This document shows positions 1 to 5,926 of a stretch of 12,922 nucleotides of DNA, one piece after another. The notes under the pieces were generated by a model. It worked only from the letters and a program-made list of their open reading frames with translations. It was not told the origin of the DNA and did no database searches. The stretch's first letter is position 1. Each line of letters opens with the position of its first letter. The position numbers were made by a program, and so were the translations under genes. Source of the stretch: JBOFCS01 sp051646185 (GTDB lineage: Bacteria > Actinomycetota > Actinomycetes > Mycobacteriales > Mycobacteriaceae); the NCBI GenBank assembly GCA_051646185.1, contig JBOFCS010000202.1:1-12922 (forward strand), read 5' to 3'.

Positions 1-246
1 CCAACTCTTGTTACCCTCACTGAGCAGTGCAGATAAGGCAATGAAGGTGGGGTCATCGCGGAGACCAGCAATAAATCGAACAGGCTGTTGAGCTGCCCAG
101 GTAGCTGCCCACCGCCCGGCTTCCATGATGGCTAGTAGCTGCTCGCTGCTGACCTGTGAGTTGATATCGAGCGAACGTGGACTCCACCTTTTGGCGATGA
201 GTGGATGAATGCAGATCAAGGGTGATGAAGGTGCATCGTCAGTCAC
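1..246 (-). CDS. Nitroreductase family protein (partial, C-terminus beyond window)
   Basis: An open frame of 82 codons runs from a GTG at 246 to the window edge, so only the N-terminus is present. The translation has the opening of FMN-dependent nitroreductases: KRWSPRSLD at about residues 19-27 (the RxSxR/S FMN-phosphate contact), a helix ending in EAGRWAATWAAQQPVRF at 42-58, and then GLRDDPTF. Members of this family reduce nitro groups, quinones or related substrates with NAD(P)H in the cytoplasm; the substrate here is unknown. An in-frame TGA lies three codons upstream of the GTG, with no other start codon between, which fixes the start. No clear Shine-Dalgarno is seen. The gene begins 11 nt after the stop of the upstream sensor kinase, so it is probably the last or a late gene of that operon and depends on coupled or read-through expression. 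The family call is fairly secure; specificity is open. Confidence 0.8.
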   Translation of the reverse strand, partial: MTDDAPSSPLICIHPLIAKRWSPRSLDINSQVSSEQLLAIMEAGRWAATWAAQQPVRFIAGLRDDPTFIALSALLSEGNKSW

Positions 247-257
247 AAGTTTTCAGT

Positions 258-977
258 CTAGTTGCGTTCTAGCTCGGTCGTAGTTTCATGTAATGTCAGG
301 ACAGCGCGAATACCGCGAACCGGGTTCGGTTTTAAGGAGAAAGAGCCACCATGCAAAGTTGCCTGCTGCATAACGAGGGCTAAACCCAGTCCTAATCCTC
401 CGGGTTGTGCAGTGCTACCGCGATGGAATCGAGTCAGGACCAACTCGCATTCAGACTCGGGCAACCCTCGGCCATTATCGTCGATAATCACGGAAATCAG
501 ATTCTGACCAGGTTTGGGAGGATCGACAGCTACTATTACTTCTGTTGCTTGCCCGTGGGTGATTGCATTTCGAATGATATTGTCCAATGCAATTCTTAGC
601 CCATCTGGCCAACCTTCAATTTCCATCGAAGGGCCTTCGTTGACAAGAATTTTCACATTTTTATTTAGTCGTGAGGAGTCAAGCGCAACTCGATCTAGAA
701 TTTCCATCAGATTAAATCTGATGCGATCTTTGGGGTCGGATAATTCTCCAGAAGCCAGCTGTCCAAGTGCGGTGATTATTCCCGCTACCCGTAGTTGAGT
801 TCGAGCAAGGTCAGCAAGTACTTCCTCGCGCTGTTGTTGAGAAAGAGGATGTGTTCGTAAAATATCCAAATCCGTTCGCATTGCGGTAAGAGGAGTCCGT
901 AATTCATGGGCAGCTGAAGCCGAGAAATCACGAGCAGATTCGAGCGCTGAGTGTGTTCTCAATTGGGCATCCCCCAT
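258..977 (-). CDS. C-terminal fragment of the sensor kinase (DHp and ATPase half)
   Basis: This is the longest frame after the TAA: 239 residues holding the full dimerisation/phosphotransfer helix pair (H-box His24 in HELRTP) and HATPase_c domain (DNIIRNAITHG, DDNGRGLP, TRFHRGS, GLGLGLAL). If it is translated by itself from the ATG at 977, the product would be a soluble, sensor-less kinase, possibly constitutively active or acting only as a phosphatase. No Shine-Dalgarno precedes that ATG, and no GTG or TTG occurs in frame between it and the TAA. Independent translation therefore looks poor, and would probably rely on re-initiation 90 nt downstream of the stop. The preferred reading is the 3' part of a broken kinase gene. 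Confidence 0.5.
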   Translation of the reverse strand: MGDAQLRTHSALESARDFSASAAHELRTPLTAMRTDLDILRTHPLSQQQREEVLADLARTQLRVAGIITALGQLASGELSDPKDRIRFNLMEILDRVALDSSRLNKNVKILVNEGPSMEIEGWPDGLRIALDNIIRNAITHGQATEVIVAVDPPKPGQNLISVIIDDNGRGLPESECELVLTRFHRGSTAQPGGLGLGLALVMQQATLHGGSFSLKPNPVRGIRAVLTLHETTTELERN

Positions 978-1070
978 GTTTTTCCACAGGGTCGTAATAG
1001 CCTCGGAGAGTTCTTCAGCTTCTTTAGTGCCAGAAACATTAGGCGGTTCGGCTGTTGTGTTGTTTGTTAA

Positions 1071-1622
1071 TTATCTAGTTTGTGCTGTGAGTAGGGTAAG
1101 AGGGCGGACCGCTCTTCCGGCGAACACCCACGCGAGAACTGCCGATAGCGTAATTGCAAAAAAACCAATAATAAGGACACGAAGTAGTTGCTTATTGACT
1201 GTTTGCCGGGTGGAATCTTGCCTAATTGCTACAGATAAAAGTGCGGTATTTGCGCTCCGGTTGATTGCCTTGGTGTGTATCCGATAATCGATACCACCGA
1301 TCTCTGCTGTGTGTATTCCTACTGGAAAGTAAGGTATTTCAATTTTTGTTGAACGGACAACAGAAGTACCTACACGTAATGTCGCCAGATAACTGTGTGC
1401 CCGTTCATTAAAATTCCCAAGAGAATCGGAGGTAGTAAGAGTCTCAGTGATGGTGTCGATTTTTCGGTCGAGATTAAGGTACTCGGCACGATTGGTATAT
1501 AGGGCTGCGGTACATCCAAGTAACGTCACCACGCTTGCAGCTGCTAGTGCCGCGGCCAACGTTACTCGAGCCCTTAGGGACCATGAATAATTCCAAAACT
1601 TCAGTACTGAAAAAATTTTCAT
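1071..1622 (-). CDS. N-terminal fragment of the sensor kinase (membrane sensor half)
   Basis: This is what would be translated from the normal kinase start: 183 residues with two membrane helices (about 20-43 and 147-169) enclosing a roughly 100-residue extracytoplasmic domain, ending in the first turns of the HAMP domain at AQTR. It has no catalytic or phospho-acceptor part, so alone it cannot phosphorylate the regulator. Translation should be efficient because its ATG overlaps the TGA of the response regulator gene. It is listed because an annotation that does not merge the two halves would show it as a separate small membrane protein; the preferred reading is one broken gene. Confidence 0.5.
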   Translation of the reverse strand: MKIFSVLKFWNYSWSLRARVTLAAALAAASVVTLLGCTAALYTNRAEYLNLDRKIDTITETLTTSDSLGNFNERAHSYLATLRVGTSVVRSTKIEIPYFPVGIHTAEIGGIDYRIHTKAINRSANTALLSVAIRQDSTRQTVNKQLLRVLIIGFFAITLSAVLAWVFAGRAVRPLTLLTAQTR

Positions 1623-2311
1623 GGATCTATCCGAAGTACAAAACCAACTCCACGAACTGTCTGAATAATTCTTGGTGAACCGTGTTCTTCGAGTTTCTTC
1701 CGGAGATAACTGATAAAAACATCAACAACATTGGTATCGACATCAAAGTCATAACCCCATACCAATTCAAGTAAACGTTCTCTTGATACCACAATCTTGA
1801 TGTTGTCACTAAGAACTACAAGTAGCTCAAATTCTCGTTTAGTGAGCGCAACTCGTTTACCGGAAGCAAAAACCTGTTTTCCTGCTAGGTCAATGTGGAT
1901 ATCACCGATGATGCGTATTCCACTTTTATGCCGGTGAGTTGAGTTGCGACGTAGTAATGCTTTAAGTCGGGCGGTCAGCTCACCAAGATCAAAAGGTTTA
2001 ATGAGGTAGTCATCTGCTCCAGCCTCCAAGCCAGCTATCCGATCGTTCACGGTGTCTCGGGCACTGAGAACGCAGATAGGGATTTCGTTACCCAGTGCGC
2101 GTAATGCGGTGACGACAGCAACGCCGTCTAGCTCAGGCATCTGAAGATCAAGTACTACGGCATCATGAGGACTTGCTGCAAGTTGCTGCAAAGCATCGCG
2201 TCCATCTATTGCAGTGGAGACAGTAAATCCGGACAATTGCAGACCACGGGAAACTGATATTCGCACGTCGGCATCGTCGTCGACCATAAGAACTCGAGGA
2301 GCGAGATTCAT
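1619..2311 (-). CDS. OmpR/PhoB-family response regulator (PrrA/MprA-like)
   Basis: This is a 230-residue two-domain transcription factor. The receiver domain spans about 5-118, with the acidic pocket Asp11-Asp12, phospho-acceptor Asp55 (VVLDLQMPELDG), switch Ser83 and Lys105 (LIKPFD). The C-terminal winged helix spans about 130-228, with the typical TKREFELL, VSRERLLELVWGYDFDVDTNVVDVFISYLRKKL-type block and the RGVGFVLR hairpin. When phosphorylated by its kinase it would bind paired direct repeats at target promoters. The start chosen is the ATG before NLAPRVLMVDDD. The frame stays open for 20 more codons upstream, but those encode no receiver sequence and would overlap the preceding gene. 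A weak AAGG lies 12 nt before this ATG. The stop overlaps the kinase start by 4 nt, which ties the two together. The family call is firm; the exact orthologue is not decided. Confidence 0.93.
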   Translation of the reverse strand: MNLAPRVLMVDDDADVRISVSRGLQLSGFTVSTAIDGRDALQQLAASPHDAVVLDLQMPELDGVAVVTALRALGNEIPICVLSARDTVNDRIAGLEAGADDYLIKPFDLGELTARLKALLRRNSTHRHKSGIRIIGDIHIDLAGKQVFASGKRVALTKREFELLVVLSDNIKIVVSRERLLELVWGYDFDVDTNVVDVFISYLRKKLEEHGSPRIIQTVRGVGFVLRIDP

Positions 2312-2355
2312 AGTTCGATAGTGCCTTACTTGTTGAATGCATATCCATTTTGTGC

Positions 2356-2742
2356 TTAGGAAGGTTTGCATTGGGTACGCATATCGCGTAGGGCAGTACG
2401 AGCCTCTTTGAGTGCTTGTGCAACTTCAGGGTGCTCACGCAGATAGGTTTTTAACTCAGCACGGCGCTCATCTCTAGGTTTTTCTCTCATCGAGGTGAGA
2501 TCAGTATTTACTTCGGCATGACTACGTAGGTATTCGGCAATCTTGCTTGCGCTAGCGGCATGAGCAGTAGCACGTTGCTCGGCGGTACAGGCTGGGTTAC
2601 TAGCAGCGGGAGGATCAGCCTGGGCTAGAGGCAAGGTTATGGTTCCGCTGGCGCACAGGCTTAAGAGGATCACCCCTAACCGTTGAGCGAAAGTTGTTGG
2701 ACGGGCCGAGTCTGCTGTTTTAAGGACATCTATCGAGGTCAT
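2356..2742 (-). CDS. Exported haemophore-type haem-binding domain protein
   Basis: This is a 128-residue protein with an N-terminal Sec signal: a charged start, a hydrophobic stretch at about 22-40 (LGVILLSLCASGTITLPLA) and a likely cut after AQA at about 42. The mature part is about 85 residues, mostly helical and charged. It begins with Cys52 (PACTAEQ) and ends with Cys125 (RTQCKPS), a likely disulphide. The repeated YLRSHAEVN and YLREHPEVAQAL segments and the RDERRAELKTYL block fit the 'haemophore, haem-binding' (MHB, Rv0203-like) family of Mycobacteriales, which binds haem outside the cell. That assignment is from remembered pattern, so haem binding by this member is inferred. A strong AGGAG lies 8 nt upstream of the ATG and fixes the start. 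It is the first gene of the operon, 44 nt before the response regulator. Cys30 is not a good lipobox, because the residue before it is Leu. Confidence 0.78.
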   Translation of the reverse strand: MTSIDVLKTADSARPTTFAQRLGVILLSLCASGTITLPLAQADPPAASNPACTAEQRATAHAASASKIAEYLRSHAEVNTDLTSMREKPRDERRAELKTYLREHPEVAQALKEARTALRDMRTQCKPS

Positions 2743-2747
2743 TGTCT

Positions 2748-2792
2748 GTTCTCCTGAGAAAGCAACGGGGTGGGTTTACTACTGAGGAGAAC
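2748..2792 (-). promoter_or_regulatory. Inverted repeat in the haemophore leader that can pair with its Shine-Dalgarno
   Basis: Two 11-nt arms, 2748-2758 and 2782-2792, are reverse complements at 10 of 11 positions, with a 23-nt spacer. Read as minus-strand RNA, GTTCTCCTCAG comes first and CTCAGGAGAAC second. The second arm contains the AGGAG ribosome-binding site of the haemophore gene, so folding would hide it. Eight consecutive pairs (GTTCTCCT with AGGAGAAC) are perfect. It could act as a translational switch, or as a DNA operator; the transcription start, which is not determined here, decides whether both arms are in the RNA. Confidence 0.45.
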
Positions 2793-2899
2793 GTTAGACC
2801 GCATAGTTTGCAAAGGCCTTAAACCTTTATTAGGAAATTCTGAGGATGGATGTCAAAGGCTGGGCGGGGCCGGACCTGCGGGGTGAAGTATGTACTCGG

Positions 2900-2905
2900 T
2901 AGGCT
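2900..2905 (+). promoter_or_regulatory. Candidate -10 element of the lysC-asd promoter
   Basis: TAGGCT sits 46 nt before the lysC start in the setting GGTAGGCTGG, close to the extended -10 consensus of corynebacteria (TANNNT followed by GG). The matching -35 is weak. Transcription would start near 2912 and give a leader of about 40 nt carrying the GGAGG ribosome-binding site. Confidence 0.4.
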
Positions 2906-2951
2906 GGTCTCGGCATTAATAACCCAACAATCAAGGTGGAGGTAACCGCGC

Positions 2952-4217
2952 GTGGCCCTCGTCGTGCAAAAGTACGGAGGTTCCTCGGTGGCAACCGCCG
3001 AGCGGATTCGTCGCGTTGCTGAGCGGATTGTTGAAACAAAAAACAAGGGCAACGATGTTGTTGTAGTAGTTTCAGCGATGGGTGATACCACCGATGAGCT
3101 ACTTGATCTGGCCCAACAGGTAAGTCCAGCTCCACCAGCACGGGAAATGGATATGTTGCTCACCTCGGGTGAACGAATCTCCAATGCGCTGGTGGCGATG
3201 GCCATTGATGCACTTGGAGCACAGGCTCGCTCGTTTACTGGTTCGCAGGCTGGAGTGATTACCACCGGCATCCATGGCAATGCCAAAATCATTGACGTCA
3301 CCCCTGGCCGTTTGCGAGATGCCCTTGATGAGGGCCTCATTGTTCTTGTTGCTGGATTTCAGGGTGTGTCGCAGGACAGTAAAGACATCACTACGCTTGG
3401 TCGGGGCGGCTCTGATACCACCGCTGTTGCCTTAGCGGCTGCGCTTAAAGCGGATGTGTGTGAGATCTATACCGATGTTGATGGTATTTACACCGCAGAT
3501 CCGCGGATTGTGCCTAATGCTCGTCATTTGGAAACTGTCTCCTTTGAGGAGATGTTGGAGATGGCTGCTTGTGGTGCAAAGGTTCTGATGCTCAGGTGTG
3601 TGGAGTATGCCCGCAGATACAACGTGCCAGTGCATGTTCGTTCGTCTTATTCAACTAAACCCGGAACGATTGTCTCCGGCTCGATGGAGGACATTCCAGT
3701 GGAAGAAGCAATTCTGACCGGTGTAGCCCATGATCGAAGTGAAGCCAAAGTCACTATTGTTGGCCTCCCTGACGAACCTGGTTATGCAGCAAAGGTTTTC
3801 CGTGCTGTTGCGGATGCTGAAATAAATATCGATATGGTTCTACAAAACGTTTCTAAAGTGGAAACCGGAAAGACTGATATTACTTTCACCTGCCCTAAAG
3901 ATGATGGGCCAAAAGCGGTGGAAACACTCACCGCCTTGCAAACTGAAATTGGGTTTACTGAAGTTCTTTATGACGATCACATTGGTAAAGTTTCTCTGGT
4001 TGGCGCTGGGATGAAAAGCCACCCGGGAGTGACCGCAACTTTTTGTGAGGCACTTTCTGATGCTGGGGTAAATATTGAGTTGATATCTACTTCAGAAATT
4101 CGAATTTCAGTGCTTTGCAAGGATACTGAGCTCGATAAAGCTGTTATCGCTTTGCATGAAGCTTTTGACTTGGGTACTGATGAGGAAGCGACGGTATACG
4201 GAGGCACTGGACGATGA
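2952..4217 (+). CDS. lysC: Aspartate kinase (alpha subunit; also encodes beta subunit)
   Basis: LysC phosphorylates L-aspartate with ATP in the cytoplasm, the first step to lysine, diaminopimelate, threonine and methionine. The 421-residue protein has the kinase domain at about 1-245, with VQKYGGSSV at the N-terminus, SAMGDTTDELL, the MDMLLTSGERIS substrate loop and TTLGRGGSDTTA. Two ACT domains follow (about 265-340 and 345-415). Its length equals that of the C. glutamicum enzyme. Residues whose change relieves lysine-plus-threonine inhibition in C. glutamicum are all wild type here (Ala279, Ser301, Thr308, Thr311, Gly345), so normal feedback control is expected. The GTG start has GGAGG 9 nt upstream and gives the family-standard MALVVQKYGG start. 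The gene overlaps asd by 4 nt. The call is near certain. Confidence 0.98.
   Translation: MALVVQKYGGSSVATAERIRRVAERIVETKNKGNDVVVVVSAMGDTTDELLDLAQQVSPAPPAREMDMLLTSGERISNALVAMAIDALGAQARSFTGSQAGVITTGIHGNAKIIDVTPGRLRDALDEGLIVLVAGFQGVSQDSKDITTLGRGGSDTTAVALAAALKADVCEIYTDVDGIYTADPRIVPNARHLETVSFEEMLEMAACGAKVLMLRCVEYARRYNVPVHVRSSYSTKPGTIVSGSMEDIPVEEAILTGVAHDRSEAKVTIVGLPDEPGYAAKVFRAVADAEINIDMVLQNVSKVETGKTDITFTCPKDDGPKAVETLTALQTEIGFTEVLYDDHIGKVSLVGAGMKSHPGVTATFCEALSDAGVNIELISTSEIRISVLCKDTELDKAVIALHEAFDLGTDEEATVYGGTGR
3699..4217 (+). CDS. lysC: Internal in-frame start for the aspartate kinase beta (regulatory) subunit
   Basis: Codon 250 of lysC is GTG and is preceded, after 8 nt, by a perfect GGAGG at 3686-3690. 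Starting there gives 172 residues covering only the two ACT domains. C. glutamicum makes its beta subunit from the equivalent internal GTG, and the enzyme is an alpha2-beta2 complex in which beta forms part of the lysine/threonine-binding interface. The same codon and ribosome-binding site here make dual expression likely; that it is used is inferred from this parallel. Confidence 0.75.
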   Translation: MEEAILTGVAHDRSEAKVTIVGLPDEPGYAAKVFRAVADAEINIDMVLQNVSKVETGKTDITFTCPKDDGPKAVETLTALQTEIGFTEVLYDDHIGKVSLVGAGMKSHPGVTATFCEALSDAGVNIELISTSEIRISVLCKDTELDKAVIALHEAFDLGTDEEATVYGGTGR

Positions 4218-5254
4218 CTACTGTGGGTGTAGTTGGCGCCACTGGTCAAGTCGGCGCTGTGATGTTGAAGTTGTTGCAGGAGCGAAATTTTCCAGCAGCA
4301 AAGATTAGATTATTTGCCTCTTCACGTTCGGCGGGCAAGACCCTAGAGTTTGCCGGTGAGCAGATAGTCATTGAGGATGCAGCTACTGCTGATCCCACGG
4401 GAATTGATATTGCGCTTTTCTCTGCTGGCGCAACGCTTTCCCGAGAACAGGCCCCTCGCTTTGCCGCTGCGGGAGCAGTTGTTGTTGATAATTCTTCGGC
4501 TTGGCGTAAAGACCCTGAGATTCCTTTGATTGTCAGTGAAGTCAACTTTTCTGATGCAAAGAATTTGACTCGCGGTATTATTGCCAACCCTAATTGTACA
4601 ACCATGGCCGCGATGCCGGTTCTTAAGGTATTGCACGATGAAGCTGGTTTGCAAAGATTGGTTGTTTCAAGTTATCAAGCAGTTTCCGGTAGTGGGCTTG
4701 CTGGTGTTGAAGAACTTGCAGTGCAGGCCAGGGCGGCGATAGCTGATGCGGAAAAATTGGTTCATGATGGTTCTGCGATAAATTTCCCGGAACCGGTCAA
4801 ATATGTTGCACCTATTGCTTTTAACGTCATTCCCTTAGCAGGTTCCATCGTTGATGATGGTTCTGGTGAGACCGATGAGGATCAGAAGCTTCGCAATGAG
4901 AGCCGCAAGATTCTTGGTCTACCGGATCTTTTGGTTAGCGGAACCTGCGTTCGGGTTCCAGTATTTACGGGACACTCGCTGTCCATCAATGCCGAATTTG
5001 ACCGCCCGCTTTCTGTTGAGCGGGCGCATCAGTTACTTGCCGGTGCTCCGGGAGTAGAACTGGTGGAGGTTCCCACTCCGCAGGCTGCGGCAGGTAAAGA
5101 TGCCTCCTTGGTGGGGCGTATTCGTCAAGACCCGGGTGTACCAGATGGCCGTGGTCTTGCCCTGTTTATTGCGGGGGATAACTTGCGCAAGGGTGCTGCA
5201 CTTAACACGATTCAGATAGCTGAGTTGCTTATTAGCGAGGGTGTTGTTTCTTAA
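4214..5254 (+). CDS. asd: Aspartate-semialdehyde dehydrogenase
   Basis: Asd reduces L-aspartyl-4-phosphate, the LysC product, to L-aspartate-4-semialdehyde with NADPH in the cytoplasm, the branch point between lysine/diaminopimelate and threonine/methionine. The 346-residue protein has the N-terminal Rossmann fold with VGVVGATGQVG (4-14), phosphate-binding SSRSAGK (37-42) and the VVDNSSAWRKD block (90-100). Its catalytic site is Cys128 in NPNCTTMA, with Arg247 (TCVRVPV) and the general base His254 (FTGHSLSINAEF). The C-terminal NLRKGAALNTIQIAELL is typical. The length matches the corynebacterial family (about 344). The ATG overlaps the lysC stop as ATGA, so translation is coupled and the two consecutive enzymes are made together. 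The start is set by this overlap and by MTTVGVVGATG at the very N-terminus. Confidence 0.98.
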   Translation: MTTVGVVGATGQVGAVMLKLLQERNFPAAKIRLFASSRSAGKTLEFAGEQIVIEDAATADPTGIDIALFSAGATLSREQAPRFAAAGAVVVDNSSAWRKDPEIPLIVSEVNFSDAKNLTRGIIANPNCTTMAAMPVLKVLHDEAGLQRLVVSSYQAVSGSGLAGVEELAVQARAAIADAEKLVHDGSAINFPEPVKYVAPIAFNVIPLAGSIVDDGSGETDEDQKLRNESRKILGLPDLLVSGTCVRVPVFTGHSLSINAEFDRPLSVERAHQLLAGAPGVELVEVPTPQAAAGKDASLVGRIRQDPGVPDGRGLALFIAGDNLRKGAALNTIQIAELLISEGVVS

Positions 5255-5260
5255 TTTTTG

Positions 5261-5290
5261 CAGGTGAAAGACCTGTCCTGGTTTCTTTTG
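5261..5290 (+). terminator. Possible weak terminator after asd
   Basis: CAGGT and ACCTG (5261-5265 and 5271-5275) form a 5-bp stem with a GAAAG loop, 6 nt after the asd stop, followed by T-rich sequence including TTTCTTTT. The stem is short and the T-tract is interrupted, so any termination is probably partial. Confidence 0.3.
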
Positions 5291-5304
5291 TCCTAAATTA
5301 AAAG

Positions 5305-5344
5305 CAGTCTGGACTGTTTGTAGAAAAGAGTCTACTATGACACT
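5305..5344 (+). promoter_or_regulatory. Leaderless promoter of the tetR operon with candidate TetR operators
   Basis: TACTAT at 5333-5338 is a good -10 and ends 6 nt before the GTG start at 5345, so transcription should begin at or next to the start codon; no Shine-Dalgarno is present. Two dyads overlap the promoter: CAGTC-TG-GACTG (5305-5316), at the -35 position, and GTAGA-N6-TCTAC (5320-5335), running into the -10. The half-site AGTCT occurs in both. This placement is what self-repression by the first gene product would require; binding itself is inferred. Confidence 0.5.
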
Positions 5345-5926
5345 GTGACGCAGGACGCATTGGTGAAAGAGTCAAGAACTCAGGCTCAGCGAAGTTCGGA
5401 AATGAGGACTAGGCTGCTCGATGCTGCAATCGAGAGTTTGGTGGAACTGGGCTACGCCAGAACCAGTACTCAGGAAATTGCTCGGCGTGCCGGTGTTTCC
5501 CGAGGCGCGCAACTGCATCACTTTCCAACAAAGGAATCTTTGGTAGTTGCGGCTTTAGGTCATCTTGCTGAAAAACGTAGAACAGAAATTCTTGAAGCAA
5601 ATCCGGCAACAAGCAATGAGGTTAGCATTCTCTTTGAAGCATTCTCAGGGACATTATTTTATGCGGCACTGGAACTTTGGGTTGCGGCACGGACTGACAA
5701 GTCGCTGCATGATGCGATGATTCCGTTGGAGCGGCAAATCACTGAGATGCTTAGTAGTGGCGCAACCACGATGTTGGGTGACCAAGTAAGTCCGGCTGGA
5801 ATTGAATTAAGTATTGAACTTGCTCGTGGTTTAGCTGTATCCGCTTTATTTCGTAATCCGGAGTCAGATCGCGAACTTCGTGCGCGATTGCTCCCAGTCT
5901 GGGAATCAATGGTGGTAAAAAAATGA
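5345..5926 (+). CDS. TetR/AcrR-family transcriptional regulator
   Basis: This is a 193-residue repressor with the N-terminal TetR DNA-binding domain at about 18-65: RTRLLDAAIESLVELGYARTS, then the helix-turn-helix STQEIARRAGVSRGAQLHHF and the usual PTKESLV link. The C-terminal two-thirds is helical and variable, as expected for the ligand-binding and dimerisation domain. It is the first gene of a four-gene unit and overlaps the monooxygenase start by 4 nt (ATGA), so it most likely represses its own operon until the pathway substrate or a related small molecule binds. The start is GTG at 5345, supported by the leaderless promoter geometry; in-frame alternatives further in would cut into the N-terminal arm. 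The family call is firm. The ligand is unknown, though the enzymes downstream suggest a hydrophobic alcohol, ketone or ester. Confidence 0.93.
   Translation: MTQDALVKESRTQAQRSSEMRTRLLDAAIESLVELGYARTSTQEIARRAGVSRGAQLHHFPTKESLVVAALGHLAEKRRTEILEANPATSNEVSILFEAFSGTLFYAALELWVAARTDKSLHDAMIPLERQITEMLSSGATTMLGDQVSPAGIELSIELARGLAVSALFRNPESDRELRARLLPVWESMVVKK

Larger units (their letters stand above)
258..1622 (-). pseudogene. Sensor histidine kinase, PrrB-like, interrupted by an in-frame TAA
   Basis: Reading through one TAA (1071-1073) gives a complete 454-residue sensor kinase in a single frame. Its order is: short cytoplasmic N-terminus, membrane helix about 20-43, extracytoplasmic sensor domain about 44-146, second helix about 147-169, HAMP linker from RAVRPLTLLT (about 170-180), H-box AAHELRTPL, N-box (DNIIRNAITHG), D-box DDNGRGLP, F-box TRFHRGS and the GLGLGLAL lid. 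About 450 residues is normal for PrrB/MprB-type kinases. The stop falls in HAMP helix 1, just after AQTR. The 31 codons after it still encode good HAMP sequence (KEAEELSEAITTLWKN), so the break is one substitution, for example CAA to TAA, rather than a frameshift. The start ATG overlaps the response-regulator stop by 4 nt (ATGA). Either signalling is lost in this strain, or the two halves are made separately, or the stop is a sequencing error. Confidence 0.82.
2743..2951. other. Divergent intergenic control region between the haemophore operon and lysC
   Basis: These 209 bases separate two divergently transcribed operons and must hold both promoters. On the lysC side, a TAGGCT hexamer at 2900-2905, in the context GGTAGGCTGG, fits the corynebacterial -10 pattern TANNNT. 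The -35 position (about 2877-2882) is poor, as is common in this genus. The lysC ribosome-binding site is GGAGG at 2938-2942. No convincing promoter hexamer pair could be picked for the minus-strand operon. The sequence AAGGCCTT near 2813-2820 is a short palindrome with no clear role. Confidence 0.5.

Noticed and set aside
1071..1076. Programmed stop-codon read-through in the sensor kinase
   Set aside because: The codon is TAA followed by TTA, not a leaky UGA or a known read-through context, and no downstream stem was evident; a simple nonsense mutation explains it better.
2312..2371. Upstream start giving a 250-residue response regulator
   Set aside because: The extra 20 residues are not receiver-domain sequence and would overlap the haemophore gene; the ATG at 2311 places the receiver domain at the normal distance.
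2811..2834. AAAGG/CCTTT hairpin in the lysC upstream region as an attenuator or terminator
   Set aside because: The stem is only 5 bp and AT-rich with no U-tract, and it lies upstream of the likely lysC -10 element.
2819..3340. 173-codon open frame on the minus strand across the lysC start
   Set aside because: It lies opposite conserved lysC codons, its translation is low-complexity Ser/Thr/Arg-rich sequence without domains, and it is a shadow of the real gene.
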